A DNA stretch of 64,000 bases from assembly GCA_963818885.1 (NCBI GenBank), contig CAWFTP010000001.1, positions 1 through 64,000 on the forward strand, given 5' to 3'. The stretch comes from DATFDN01 sp963818885 (lineage in GTDB: Bacteria; Pseudomonadota; Alphaproteobacteria; Acetobacterales; Acetobacteraceae). The position numbers were made by a program, and so were the translations under genes. This document shows positions 27,236-35,462 of the stretch, piece by piece (the first letter of the stretch is position 1; every line of letters starts with the position of its first letter). The notes below the pieces were generated by a model. It saw only the letters and a list, made by a program, of their open reading frames with translations, was not told the origin of the DNA and searched no databases.

Positions 27236-28225
27236 ATGAAGCTATTCGCGCGCATATCGCTATCGCTTGGCTTGATCTGTGCGACGGGCGTCTCACCGGC
27301 AGTGGCATCGCCCTTTACCCAGCTCTACGCGTTCGGCGACAGCCTCTCCGATGTGGGCAATGTGTTCATCGCAACTGATGGCGCGGAACCGGCGCCACCC
27401 TATTTCGCCGGCCGTTTCTCGAACGGCGCAAACTGGATCGATGATCTCTCGACTGGGCTCGGCCTCGGGTCGGTAAAGCCGTCGCTTTCGGGCGGCACTG
27501 ACTTCGCGTTCGGCGGTGCGGTCACCGGACCCGCGGTGCCGGCGCCGCCGACCGTGATCCCCAATATCAGCCAGCAGGTCGGCCTGTTCTCGCTCGCGAC
27601 CGGCGGGGTGGCGCCATCGTCGGCGCTGTACGCCGTTTGGATCGGCTCCAATGACGTGTTCAACGCGCTCGACGACATCGCTGCGGGCACGCTGACGGTG
27701 CCGCAGGCCGAAGCCGATCTCGGCACTGCCGCCCAGGCGGCGGCGGGCGCGGTCAATACGCTGGCGGGAGAAGGCGCGAGGACATTCGTCGTGCCGCTCG
27801 TTCCCGACCTCGGGAAGACGCCCGACGCGACCGACATACCGGACCTGCCTCCCATCGCGACCCTGCTGAGCGGCGCGTACAACACCGCCCTCCAGGGCGC
27901 GATCAACGAGCTCGATGACGAGATCCGCGTGCACTACCTCGACACGTTCGCGCTCATCGATGCCGCCGTCGCCGACCCCGCCGCCTTCGGCTATACGAAC
28001 GTCACGGACCGCTGCTACGTCGGCCCGTACACCGGCGCCGGGATGGTCTGCGCGACACCGGACACGTACCTGTTCTGGGATGGCCTGCACCCGACCGCGC
28101 CGGGCTACGCGCGCGTCGCCGAACTCGCCGAAGCGGCGATCCCGGAACCGCCGGCGACACTGATCCTGCTCGCGGCGAGCCTCGGGCTAATTGGGCCACG
28201 GGCGCGGCGGAGATCGCGCGTCTAA
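27236..28225 (+). CDS. Secreted SGNH/GDSL hydrolase with PEP-CTERM-like anchor
   Basis: 329 residues: signal peptide cut after VAS25; block I FGDSLSDVGN with nucleophile Ser36; GSNDVFNAL (block III); DGLHPTAPGY (block V Asp/His). Family members are esterases or lipases. The C-terminus reads IPEPPATLILLAASLGL, then IGPRARRRSRV: a Pro-Glu-Pro motif, a hydrophobic helix and an Arg cluster, i.e. a PEP-CTERM exosortase sorting signal. An exosortase must therefore be encoded elsewhere. The stop overlaps that of the convergent MFS gene. Confidence 0.85.
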   Translation: MKLFARISLSLGLICATGVSPAVASPFTQLYAFGDSLSDVGNVFIATDGAEPAPPYFAGRFSNGANWIDDLSTGLGLGSVKPSLSGGTDFAFGGAVTGPAVPAPPTVIPNISQQVGLFSLATGGVAPSSALYAVWIGSNDVFNALDDIAAGTLTVPQAEADLGTAAQAAAGAVNTLAGEGARTFVVPLVPDLGKTPDATDIPDLPPIATLLSGAYNTALQGAINELDDEIRVHYLDTFALIDAAVADPAAFGYTNVTDRCYVGPYTGAGMVCATPDTYLFWDGLHPTAPGYARVAELAEAAIPEPPATLILLAASLGLIGPRARRRSRV

Positions 28226-29388
28226 CGCAGCCCAAGGCCCATCCGCGCCGCCATCCGGCGGTGCAGCATGTAGATCGGCAGCGCGAGAGCGGAAACGAAG
28301 GCGGCCGCGTACATCGCACCCTCCGGGCTGCCCCATGCATCGGCAGCCCGGCCGCATAGTGCGGGGACGATGGCCCCGCCCAGATAGTAACAGGTGTAAA
28401 AAACTCCCATTCCGGCGGCGCGGTTCTCGGGGCGGGCGGACAGCGTGCCGACGGCGACGATCACTCCGGACTGCATCGATCCGGGAATGCCGATCAGCGC
28501 CCCCATCAGGACCGGCACATCGAGCAGCCCCATCCCGGCGATGCACGCCGTCATGATCGCGGTGCCGACCCAGAACACCGGCCAGGCGCCGACCCGCCCG
28601 GCGAGCGCGCCGCCGCCGATCGTTCCCACGACGTTGCCCCAGGTCGCGAACGCCATCATCGCGCCGGTCAGCACGAGCCCCTCGTCGCGCACCGCCATCA
28701 GCGATGGCGCGTAGGACAGCAGCCCCGCATATGCCGCCGTATAGGCCGTCCAGATCAGCCCGGCGACGATCAGCAGCAGGCATTCCCCGAGCGGCGGCAT
28801 CTGCAGCCCGTGCCCCCGCACCGGCTCAACCTCGTCCGGCGCCGGGCGGAAGCTCGCCAGGAACAGGGCGCTCGCCGTCGCCATGACCGCCGCTCCGGCG
28901 ACGAACGCGGCGGGCCACCCGAAAGCGCCGGCGAGCGGCGGCGCGGTGAGCTGGGCGAGGCCGACGCCGACCGGGTACGCTCCCGTCGAAATGCTGATCG
29001 CGAGCATGAAGCCGCGTCCATGAAACCAGTCGGCGATCACCTTGCTTTGCAGCACGGTCATCGCCACCGCCCCCACGCCCGCGAGCACGCGGCCGCCGGC
29101 GATCCCGCTCGCGCCGCCGGCAGCGGCGCAGACGGCGCTGCCGACCGTCATCAGCAGGAGGCCGCCGCCCAGCACCGCGCGATCGCCGAAGCGCCGCCCG
29201 AGCAGCCCCAGCGGCAGCGCGACGAAGACGCCCGCGACCATATAGGCGCCGATCAGCTCGCCCAAACCGGCGTAGTCAAGGGCAAGGCGACGCATGAGGT
29301 CCGGACCCAGGCTGGCGACGGTCTGGAACTGAAAGCCGAAGCCGATGCGGGCGAGCGCGATCCCGCCCAGGATGACCCAGCGCCGCAT
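28222..29388 (-). CDS. MFS transporter
   Basis: 388 residues with about 12 hydrophobic helices. It resembles the CynX/YbfB-like MFS group: LARIGFGFQFQTVASLGPDL in helix 1, GLLGRRFGDRAVLGGG at the loop 2–3 signature, and a FYTCYYLGGA helix late in the protein. The substrate is unknown. ATG 29388 shares its region with the stop of the GNAT gene (29388–29390), so the two form a coupled pair. Confidence 0.85.
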   Translation of the reverse strand: MRRWVILGGIALARIGFGFQFQTVASLGPDLMRRLALDYAGLGELIGAYMVAGVFVALPLGLLGRRFGDRAVLGGGLLLMTVGSAVCAAAGGASGIAGGRVLAGVGAVAMTVLQSKVIADWFHGRGFMLAISISTGAYPVGVGLAQLTAPPLAGAFGWPAAFVAGAAVMATASALFLASFRPAPDEVEPVRGHGLQMPPLGECLLLIVAGLIWTAYTAAYAGLLSYAPSLMAVRDEGLVLTGAMMAFATWGNVVGTIGGGALAGRVGAWPVFWVGTAIMTACIAGMGLLDVPVLMGALIGIPGSMQSGVIVAVGTLSARPENRAAGMGVFYTCYYLGGAIVPALCGRAADAWGSPEGAMYAAAFVSALALPIYMLHRRMAARMGLGLR

Positions 29389-29873
29389 CAGCCGAGCCGC
29401 TTCTCCATCTCGACCCAGGTCGGCGCCGGGTAGCCGGGATGGGCGTGAAGCGCGACCTCGGCGAACCCGGCAGCGGCGAACAGGCGGCGGTTCCCGATCA
29501 GCGCGAGCCTGGTGCCGAGATGCAGCCGCGGCACGCCGAGCGCGCGCCCCGCCGCCTCCGCCGCATCGACCAGGGCGCGCGCGATCCCGCGCCGCCTCGC
29601 GCGCGGCACCACGGCGAGGCGGCTGATATAGAGACCGCCGTCCCGCTCCTCCCACAGCACCGCTCCGAGCACGGCCGCACCCGATACCGCCACCGCGCCG
29701 CCGCCCATGTCGAGATGCGTGTCGAGATGCGCCGCGACCGCCGCCGCGGTCACGCCCAGCGCGGATGGCGGTGGGTCGAGCGCCACCGGCTGGAGCGCGA
29801 AGGCATCGCGGATCAACGCCGCAACGGTGGGCGCGTCGGCGGCACGCATCGGGCGCAGGTCAAAGCCATTCAT
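29388..29873 (-). CDS. GNAT family N-acetyltransferase
   Basis: 161 residues with motif A readable as ISRLAVVPRARRRGIARALV (acetyl-CoA pyrophosphate loop R-x-x-G-x-A) and motif B around NRRLFAAAGF. The substrate is unknown. It is the first gene of the GNAT–MFS pair, divergent from hslO with a 46-bp gap that must hold both promoters. Confidence 0.85.
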   Translation of the reverse strand: MNGFDLRPMRAADAPTVAALIRDAFALQPVALDPPPSALGVTAAAVAAHLDTHLDMGGGAVAVSGAAVLGAVLWEERDGGLYISRLAVVPRARRRGIARALVDAAEAAGRALGVPRLHLGTRLALIGNRRLFAAAGFAEVALHAHPGYPAPTWVEMEKRLG

Positions 29874-29919
29874 GGCCGCAACGGTAGCCCGCGCCCCGCC
29901 GCGTGCCTATCTTGGCGGC

Positions 29920-30882
29920 ATGCAAGAAACCCCGGTCTTCCTGGACCGCCATCGTCCGCCGGTCCCCGACATCGTCGTGCCGCGCGGCATCACGCCGTTC
30001 TTCTTGCCGAACCGCCCGGTGCGGGGACGCCTGGTGCGCCTCGGGCCGCTCGCGGATGCCCTGCTGACGCGCCATCCCGCCAACCGGGATTGCGTCACCC
30101 GGCTTGCCGGGGAGGCGCTCGCGCTCGCCGCCGGCCTTGCCTCCGCGCTCAAGTTTCGCGGCTCGTTCAGCCTGCAGGCCAAGGGCGACGGCCCGGTCTC
30201 CATGCTGCTCGCCGACTGCACCGACACCGGCGCGCTGCGCGGCTATGCGCGGGCCGATTCAGCGCGACTCCCCGACGAACCCGACCCCGCCGCCGACAAG
30301 CTGCTCGGGACCGGGTACCTGGCCTTCACCGTCGACCAGGGGCCGGAGCAGCGCCACCAGGGCATCGTCTCGATCGAGGGCGCCAGCCTCGCCGACATGG
30401 CGCTGCACTATTTCGCCACCAGCGAGCAGCTGCGCTGCCACATCCAGCTCGCCTGCGCGCGCACGAAGTCCGGCTGGCGGGCCGGCGCGCTCATCCTGGA
30501 GCGCATCGCGGGCGCCGGCGGCGTCGATCCCGATATATCGGAGGAGGCGCAAGAGGAGAGCTGGCGCACCGCGACCGCGCTCGCCGCGACGCTGACCGAT
30601 GCCGAGCTGCTCGACGATGCGCTGCCCGCGGACCGGCTGCTTCAGCTGCTGTTCACCTTGGAGGGCCTGCATGTCGACCGCGCCCGCGCGCTGTCCTACG
30701 GCTGCCGCTGCTCGCGCGCGCGCCTCGCCTCGATCCTGGAGGGATTTCCCGACGAGGACCTCGACCACATGACGGTAAAGGGCGACATCGTCATGACCTG
30801 CGAGTTCTGCAATCACGATTTCCGCTTCCCGCGTGGCGACGTCCGCAGCCGCATCGCAAGCAGCGGCGGCGCGTCCCAATGA
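29920..30882 (+). CDS. hslO: Redox-regulated chaperone Hsp33
   Basis: 320 residues. Hsp33 is activated by oxidation of four zinc-binding cysteines, seen here as Cys262/Cys264 (GCRCSR) and Cys294/Cys297 (CEFCNHDF). The N-terminal domain shows LKFRGSFSLQAKGDGPVSML. ATG 29920 is the standard start (MQETPVFLDRH). The stop overlaps the ATG of a lipoprotein gene (ATGA). Confidence 0.94.
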   Translation: MQETPVFLDRHRPPVPDIVVPRGITPFFLPNRPVRGRLVRLGPLADALLTRHPANRDCVTRLAGEALALAAGLASALKFRGSFSLQAKGDGPVSMLLADCTDTGALRGYARADSARLPDEPDPAADKLLGTGYLAFTVDQGPEQRHQGIVSIEGASLADMALHYFATSEQLRCHIQLACARTKSGWRAGALILERIAGAGGVDPDISEEAQEESWRTATALAATLTDAELLDDALPADRLLQLLFTLEGLHVDRARALSYGCRCSRARLASILEGFPDEDLDHMTVKGDIVMTCEFCNHDFRFPRGDVRSRIASSGGASQ

Positions 30883-31643
30883 AGGCCCGTCGGCTCCGCG
30901 GCGCCGTGGTGGTCGCGGCGTTGCTGGCGGCCTCCTGCGCGTCCGAGCCGCCAGCACCGCCGGTCACGAACCTCGTCGCGCCGCTCGACTTCTCCTACCT
31001 GCTGCCGCTGCCGCTGAACGTCGCCAGTTTGGAAATCGAGGATCGCTACGTCCCAGGGGCGGGGCCGGCGGATCTCAGCGCCCGCGATCCGCTCCCGCCG
31101 ATCGCCGCGCTGCGCGCGATGGCGGAGCAGCGCCTGAAGGCGGAGGGCACAAGCGGGAAGGCGGTGTTCGTCATCAACGACGCCTCGCTCACCAGCGAAG
31201 GCGACGTCATTACCGGGACCATGAATGTCGAGCTCGATATCGTCGGCGCATCCGGGACGCGCGAGGGCTACGCCCAGGCCACCGTGACCCGCCAGATCGC
31301 CGGCGTGAGCGGCGATCTGTCGCCGGTGCTCGCGCAGCTCACCCGCGACATGATGAGCAAGATGAACGTCGAGTTCGAATTCCAGGTCCGGCGCAACCTG
31401 GGGAACTGGCTGCTGCCGGTCGGTGCGCCGACGGGCGCGGTCGAGACAGCCCCGCTCTCGGCGCCCGGCGCGCCGGCCCCGCCATCTGTCGCCGGCGCGG
31501 GCGCACCGGTATCGCTGGCTCCACCGCCACAGCCCATGGCGCCGCCCACGCTTGGCGCGCCTCCGCCAACCCCAGGCTTGCCGCCGCCAGCGCCCGAACC
31601 GCTCGCCCCGCCCCCCACGCCGCTCACGCCCCCGCCTGCGTAA
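30879..31643 (+). CDS. Putative lipoprotein with Pro-rich C-terminus
   Basis: 254 residues: basic N-terminus, hydrophobic stretch and a lipobox-like AASC at residues 17–20, then a folded middle part (SYLLPLPLNVASLEIEDRYV; VTRQIAGVSG) and a ~70-residue Pro/Ala/Gly tail. No enzyme motif is visible. It is coupled to hslO by ATGA overlap. A palindromic repeat begins directly after its TAA. Confidence 0.7.
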   Translation: MKARRLRGAVVVAALLAASCASEPPAPPVTNLVAPLDFSYLLPLPLNVASLEIEDRYVPGAGPADLSARDPLPPIAALRAMAEQRLKAEGTSGKAVFVINDASLTSEGDVITGTMNVELDIVGASGTREGYAQATVTRQIAGVSGDLSPVLAQLTRDMMSKMNVEFEFQVRRNLGNWLLPVGAPTGAVETAPLSAPGAPAPPSVAGAGAPVSLAPPPQPMAPPTLGAPPPTPGLPPPAPEPLAPPPTPLTPPPA

Positions 31644-31644
31644 C

Positions 31645-31757
31645 TCCCCTCCGCCCCTCGGGGCGGAGGGGTCGGGGGAGGTGGGGGCTCCCCTCGCACC
31701 CGCCCGCTGCAAGACCACCTCACCCCAACCCTCTCCGCCATGGGCGGAGAGGGGGTT
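31645..31757. repeat. Composite palindromic repeat, family B (copy 1)
   Basis: Two hairpins built on CTCCGCC(CC)...GG(GG)CGGAG at 31645–31671 and 31729–31755 face each other through GGGGGAGGTGGGGG and CCACCTCACCCCAACC, giving a nested inverted repeat. It starts 1 bp after the TAA of the lipoprotein gene and may terminate or protect that transcript. Similar elements lie at 32079, 35343, 43277 and 54437. Confidence 0.8.
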
Positions 31758-31826
31758 AGCGCACGCCTCGTCCGAACGGCAGCAACCTCGGCGCGTTGAC
31801 ACCCGGAACGCGAAGAGGAGGCCACC

Positions 31827-32000
31827 ATGCGCCAGCCCCATACCGGGCAGGACGTGAAGCACACCGATGACCAGCAGAACACCGGCAACCACAAGAAGCC
31901 CGCCACGCCCGAAACGGGTGGCGCGGACCGCTTCGGAGGAAGCCGGAAAGGGGCAGAGAACGTCGAGCAGACCGGGAAGCCGAAGCCGCCCCGCGCCTGA
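31827..32000 (+). CDS. Small hydrophilic protein, unrecognised
   Basis: A 57-residue frame from ATG 31827 with an AAGAGGAGG-type ribosome site 7 bp upstream. It is strongly polar, rich in Lys, Gln, Asn, Gly and Pro (HTDDQQNTGNHKKPATPETGG), with no hydrophobic core, so it is likely disordered. The composition resembles small stress-related hydrophilic proteins. The good ribosome site and biased codons argue for a real gene; the function is unknown. Confidence 0.5.
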   Translation: MRQPHTGQDVKHTDDQQNTGNHKKPATPETGGADRFGGSRKGAENVEQTGKPKPPRA

Positions 32001-32049
32001 TACCAACCGGCGTCAGGCTCAACCCATCCCATCACAGAGCGTGTGAGGC

Positions 32050-32120
32050 GAAAAGCATAGGCGCTAGGCTAAGCTTATCCCCTCTCTGCCCCTCGGGGCG
32101 GAGAGGCAGAGTGAGGTGGG
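32050..32120. repeat. Palindromic repeat, family B (copy 2)
   Basis: A hairpin CCCTCTCTGCCCC-TCGG-GGCGGAGAGG at 32079–32107, preceded by GCATAGGCGCTAGGCT. The same leader, as GCATGGGCGCTAGGCT, precedes the copy at 43277, so the leader is part of this repeat subtype. Confidence 0.7.
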
Positions 32121-32200
32121 GACCAGCGTCGATGCGGAGTGCGGCGCTGGTTGCACTCAACAGAGTCCGCCGTAAACAATAAATCGCAAAAGGAACGGCA

Positions 32201-32515
32201 TCAGGCCGCGGTGACCGTCGGCGGATAACCTGTGATGTGCAGGTTCCCGGTAGGCACCAGCAGCACGAGCGGCCTCTCGTACTTATCAAGGTCATACGGC
32301 GGCAACTCGCCCTCCTCGACCGTAGGCGGCAGCGGCTCCCCTTCGCGCTGCATCGCCTCGATCGCGGTCGCCAACGCATCCCGTGCCTGCTCGACGATCG
32401 TCTCGGCGCTATCGGCGGCCGAGGTCACACCGGGGAAGCTCGGGAAGCTGATCCACCACGCCTCGCCTGGTGCGGCGGGACGTTCGGCGATGGCGATATA
32501 GCTGTGATTGCTCAT
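32201..32515 (-). CDS. hicB: HicB family antitoxin (in frame with HicA)
   Basis: 104 residues from ATG 32515. The degenerate RNase-H-like HicB fold is readable: YIAIAERPA, then WWISFPSFPGVTSAADSAET and an EQARDALATAIEAM helix. A GAGGGAG ribosome site lies 8 bp upstream of this ATG, so HicB can be made alone. There is no stop codon between hicA and hicB, which are usually separate genes. The C-terminal ~40 residues are Pro-rich and contain no recognised DNA-binding domain. Confidence 0.75.
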   Translation of the reverse strand: MSNHSYIAIAERPAAPGEAWWISFPSFPGVTSAADSAETIVEQARDALATAIEAMQREGEPLPPTVEEGELPPYDLDKYERPLVLLVPTGNLHITGYPPTVTAA

Positions 32516-32713
32516 CGCGTGCTCCCTCTCGGGCGGGAATTCCCATCCGGCTTGCTGACATATCGAGCGCAGCGTGCCGCGCTTAATGTCGCCGCGGTGA
32601 TTGGAGACCACGACCCGACGGCCGGGCTTGGTGAAGATCATATGAGAGCCCTTGCCTGGCTGTTCCATCCATCCCTCACGCCGCAAGCGAGCCATCACTT
32701 CCCGCGCCGTCAC
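32516..32713 (-). CDS. hicA: HicA family mRNA interferase (reads through into HicB)
   Basis: The first 66 residues of a 170-residue frame form a complete HicA toxin: AREVMARLRREGWME, GKGSHMIF with catalytic His24, and RGDIKRGTLRSICQQAGW. HicA cleaves mRNA and is blocked by HicB. Instead of stopping after the family end, the frame continues through PPEREHA directly into HicB, predicting either a fused toxin–antitoxin or a lost stop codon. Confidence 0.75.
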
Positions 32714-32762
32714 TCATGCAGCTCTCCTGCGCGACGTGCCGTCTTCCAGATCGGCGGCCGGT

Positions 32763-32906
32763 GACCCGCTCGAACCGCTGGCGGCGGTGGTCGACTTCGA
32801 GTTGTTCCGGCCCGAGTTGGAGGCGGCACTGGCACGCGCCGATCGCAGTCGGGGCGGCAGGCCGCCGTACGACGCGGTGCTGATGTTCCGCGTGCTGATC
32901 CTGCAG
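32763..32906 (+). pseudogene. IS5-family transposase N-terminal fragment
   Basis: A 48-residue stretch (DPLEPLAAVVDFELFRPELE, then SRGGRPPYDAVLMFRVLILQ) matches the conserved N-terminal domain of IS5-type transposases. The catalytic DDE part, the terminal repeats and the start codon are all absent, so this is a scrap of an old insertion. It lies just upstream of hicA on the opposite strand. Confidence 0.7.
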
Positions 32907-33277
32907 ACGCCGTTCCCGGACCTTCCTGCGCATCGCCGCAGCCCTCCCCCCTTACCTAGAACATGCTGGTCGCACCGGAGCTACCGGGAAGAAGCCGCCC
33001 GCACCTATAGCCGCCTATGAGGCACGGCCTTGCCTTTGGACACAGCCAGGCGCTTTATGACTCGTTGGCGGTATGCCAATGCATGCGCATACTCGGTCAC
33101 TCTTTGCGCTCGGTGCGGTGCTGATGGGCGTGGGATTTCTAGTGAAGCTACGTCCGGGTCGGCCGCGCGCCGCTGCGTACCTGACCTTCGGCGCGGGTGA
33201 CCCGTGACAGCCGAGGGGGACTGAGGGCCAGTTGGCACCATGCTCGACCGCCGCACCATCGATCGGGGAGAGGGAAC
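32907..33277. other. Gene-poor stretch after the IS fragment
   Basis: 371 bp with no recognised gene. The only candidate is the 44-codon frame at 33073–33207, listed separately. No repeat ends that would mark the boundary of the lost insertion sequence were found. Confidence 0.35.
33073..33207 (+). CDS. Possible very small membrane protein
   Basis: A 44-codon frame starting MPMHAHTRSLFALGAVLMGV with one potential membrane helix followed by a basic RPGRPRAA. No clear ribosome site precedes it (GTTGGCGGT), and the region is otherwise degenerate, so it may be chance. Confidence 0.2.
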   Translation: MPMHAHTRSLFALGAVLMGVGFLVKLRPGRPRAAAYLTFGAGDP

Positions 33278-33616
33278 ATGCCAATCTACATGCTGCAATT
33301 GGCCTACACTCCGGAGTCCTGGTCCGCGCACCTCAAGAACCCGCAGAACCGGGTGGAGACGGTCGGCCGTCAGGTGTTCGAGGCTGGCGGCGGCAAGCTG
33401 ATCGGCGGCTGGTACTGTTTTGGTGACTATGACGCCGTCATTATTGCCGATATGCCGGACAATGAGAGCATGGCGGCGGTTTCGCTTGCGGTGACGGCGG
33501 GCGGTGCGGTGCACTCGATGAAGACAACCGTGCTGATGAGCGGCACGGAAGGCGTGGCCGCGATGAAGAAGGCCGGCACGGTCGCCAAGATCTACAAGCC
33601 CGCGCATCTTGGGTGA
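33278..33616 (+). CDS. GYD-domain protein
   Basis: 112 residues of the GYD family, small proteins with a ferredoxin-like fold named for the Gly-Tyr-Asp motif. Here the motif reads FGDYDAVIIADMPDNESMAA near residue 48. The N-terminus MPIYMLQLAYTPESW is typical, and the GGGAGAGGG-like site before ATG 33278 fixes the start. The role is unknown. It stands alone among repeats and remnants. Confidence 0.8.
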   Translation: MPIYMLQLAYTPESWSAHLKNPQNRVETVGRQVFEAGGGKLIGGWYCFGDYDAVIIADMPDNESMAAVSLAVTAGGAVHSMKTTVLMSGTEGVAAMKKAGTVAKIYKPAHLG

Positions 33617-34039
33617 TTGCTGCGGCTAGACTTTGTGTCCGCGCTGTCGCCGTAGCACGCGCCACAAGTCGCATAAGCGCCATTCTGCGTAGTTCTAGAA
33701 GATACGAGACCGCGCACGCACGGCCGCGGCTCTGCTCAATACTCGATTGCCGGAACCGTTCCACGGCGGCGGGACCCCGCTGAGCCGCAGCACGGTCGCC
33801 GTTTCATGCGCGTTGACCAAGGCGCCTGCACGCTCGGCTCGCTGGCATCCCCGAGTCGCTACTACTTCGTCGGCATCATGGCACGCGACGGCAACGACTG
33901 GGCGCCGACTTCCCGCGCTCGGCCGCGCACGCGACTTGCCCACCCGAGCGCGGGATATGCCCCGCGAAGCCGACGAACCCCGGCCCGTAGCCGGCGACTC
34001 ACCTCGTTGCGGCGCCGCTTGCATTTCCGCCGCAAATCT
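33617..34039. other. Region without a supported gene
   Basis: 423 bp upstream of the second TetR pair. Open frames are arginine-rich shadows with no ribosome site. The composition is slightly less biased than in neighbouring genes, in keeping with decayed DNA. No RNA structure was identified apart from the operator dyad that follows. Confidence 0.35.
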
Positions 34040-34058
34040 GTTAGAATCACAAACTAAC
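34040..34058. promoter_or_regulatory. Putative TetR operator GTTAG-N9-CTAAC (copy 2)
   Basis: The same 5-bp arms and 9-bp spacing as at 17762–17780, here 13 bp before the TetR ATG at 34072. The preceding DNA shows no other similarity to copy 1, so the dyad appears selectively kept. Confidence 0.55.
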
Positions 34059-34071
34059 ACCCGAGCCACGC

Positions 34072-34765
34072 ATGCCCCGCCGCACCTACCCCGCCGCCCT
34101 CGCCCGCAGCGACTCCTTCCGCCCGCCCAAACGCTTCGAGGCCACCACGCCCGAGCAGCGCATGGAGCGCGTGCTCGACATCGCCGAGCAGCGGTTGATC
34201 GCCGGCGGGATCGCGCGGACCTCGCTGCATGACATCGCCGCCAGCGCCAGTCTGCCGGCGGGCTCCGTCCTCGCGACCTTCGGCAAGAAGGACGTGTTGC
34301 TGGAGCACATCCTCGACCGCCATATGGACCGGCTGATCGACCGCATCGGCGTCTACACCTCGGATGCCGAAACCACCGACCCCGAGGAGCGGCTCGGCCA
34401 GGCGGTCGCCGCCCTGCTCACCGTGGTCTGGGCCTATCGCAACGGCCAGCGCCTGCATGTCGCGGTGATGCAGGACCCGCCGGCCTCGCTTGTCGCCTCG
34501 CTCAAGCTGCGCCAGCGCCACCTCGTCTATGTCTATGCCGGCCTGATCGTCGCCGCGGTGCCCGAGGCCGAGGCGCAGGAGCTCGCGATGCCGGCGGCGC
34601 TCAATCTGATGGGGATGGTCTGCTGGCACGTGCTGTGGTTCCGCGAGCGCGGAGCGCTCAACCACGCCGAGCTCGCCCGGCTGCTCACGCACATGGTCGT
34701 TCGACGGCGTGCGCGCGGCCGCGCACGCCGGCATCGGCGCGTGGGAGGCCGACGCCGATGGCTGA
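34072..34765 (+). CDS. TetR family regulator, first gene of pair 2 (frameshift near 34700)
   Basis: Paralogue of the protein at 17053–17745, strongly similar over its length: HTH IARTSLHDIAASASLPAGSV, then DRHMDRLIDRIGVY and LKLRQRHLVYVYAGLI. The frame breaks after LLTHMVV; shifting +1 at about 34697–34703 restores DGVRAAAHAGIGAWEADADG and a stop at 34763–34765, the same end as in copy 1 and overlapping the next ATG at 34759. The single extra base may be an error. Confidence 0.8.
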
Positions 34766-35342
34766 GCGGGTGCTCCGCTCCACCTGGTGGGAAGCGGCGC
34801 GCCTCAAGCGGCAGCGCATGCGCGATAAGGCAAGGGAGCACCTGCTGGAGCGCGGGTTCTGCCAACTGACCGCCGGCCGGCTCAACCGTGGCGTCGGTGG
34901 CAACAATATCAGAGCCGGTATCGCTATCCCGACCTCACCGCGCTGCTCGCCGATATCGTGCGCCGCCATCAAGACAAGCTCGTCGACAGCGTGACGGAGG
35001 CCGTGCTCGCCGCGCGTCCGCTGACCGGGCCCGCGCGCCTCGAGGCTCTCGCCGCGGGACTGCTGGAGGCGCTCGCCGCCGAGCGCGACGGGCATGTCTG
35101 CGCGACGATGATCCTGACCGCATTGCCCGCGGTCGCCGAGCAGCGGCGCCACCACGATTGCTGGCTGCACGGCGTCCTCGCCGAGCGCGATCGGCGGGCC
35201 GGAGGACGAGCGCGCCATGCTCGCCCGCTCGATGCTCACCCTGATCGCCGACTGGTCGCTGCGCCTCGACGCCGCCGACGCCGAAACCCGCGCCCACTGC
35301 GCCCGCCTGCTCGCGCGGATGATGGACGCGGCGCGGGCGTAG
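34759..35342 (+). pseudogene. TetR-like regulator, second gene of pair 2 (two frameshifts)
   Basis: Paralogue of 16410–17060: begins MAERVLRSTWWEAARLKRQR, HTH-like CQLTAGRLNRGVGGN. A +1 shift near 34905 restores RYPDLTALLADIVRRHQDKL and another near 35190 restores IGGPEDERAMLARSMLTLIA. It ends RMMDAARA with TAG at 35340–35342, immediately followed by a palindromic repeat. This copy shows the original C-terminus that copy 1 has lost. Confidence 0.7.
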
Positions 35343-35459
35343 CTCCCCTCCGCCCCTCGGGGCGGAGGGGCTGGGGGAGGTGGGGGCCGCGTTTGCAACC
35401 GCCCGCCCGCCGGAAGGCCACCTCACCCCAACCCTCTCCGCCATGGGCGGAGAGGGAGT
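35343..35459. repeat. Composite palindromic repeat, family B (copy 3)
   Basis: Same architecture as at 31645: CTCCGCCCC-TCGG-GGCGGAG hairpin, GGGGGAGGTGGGGG, a spacer, CCACCTCACCCCAACC, then a CTCTCCGCC-ATGG-GCGGAGAG hairpin. It starts at the base after the TAG of the TetR gene and ends 3 bp from the stop of the convergent acyl-CoA dehydrogenase, filling the whole gap. Confidence 0.8.
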
Positions 35460-35462
35460 TCC

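Noticed and set aside
31268..32035. Gly-rich minus-strand frame near the hslO lipoprotein
   Set aside because: It is the complement of the Pro-rich tail and of the palindromic repeat.
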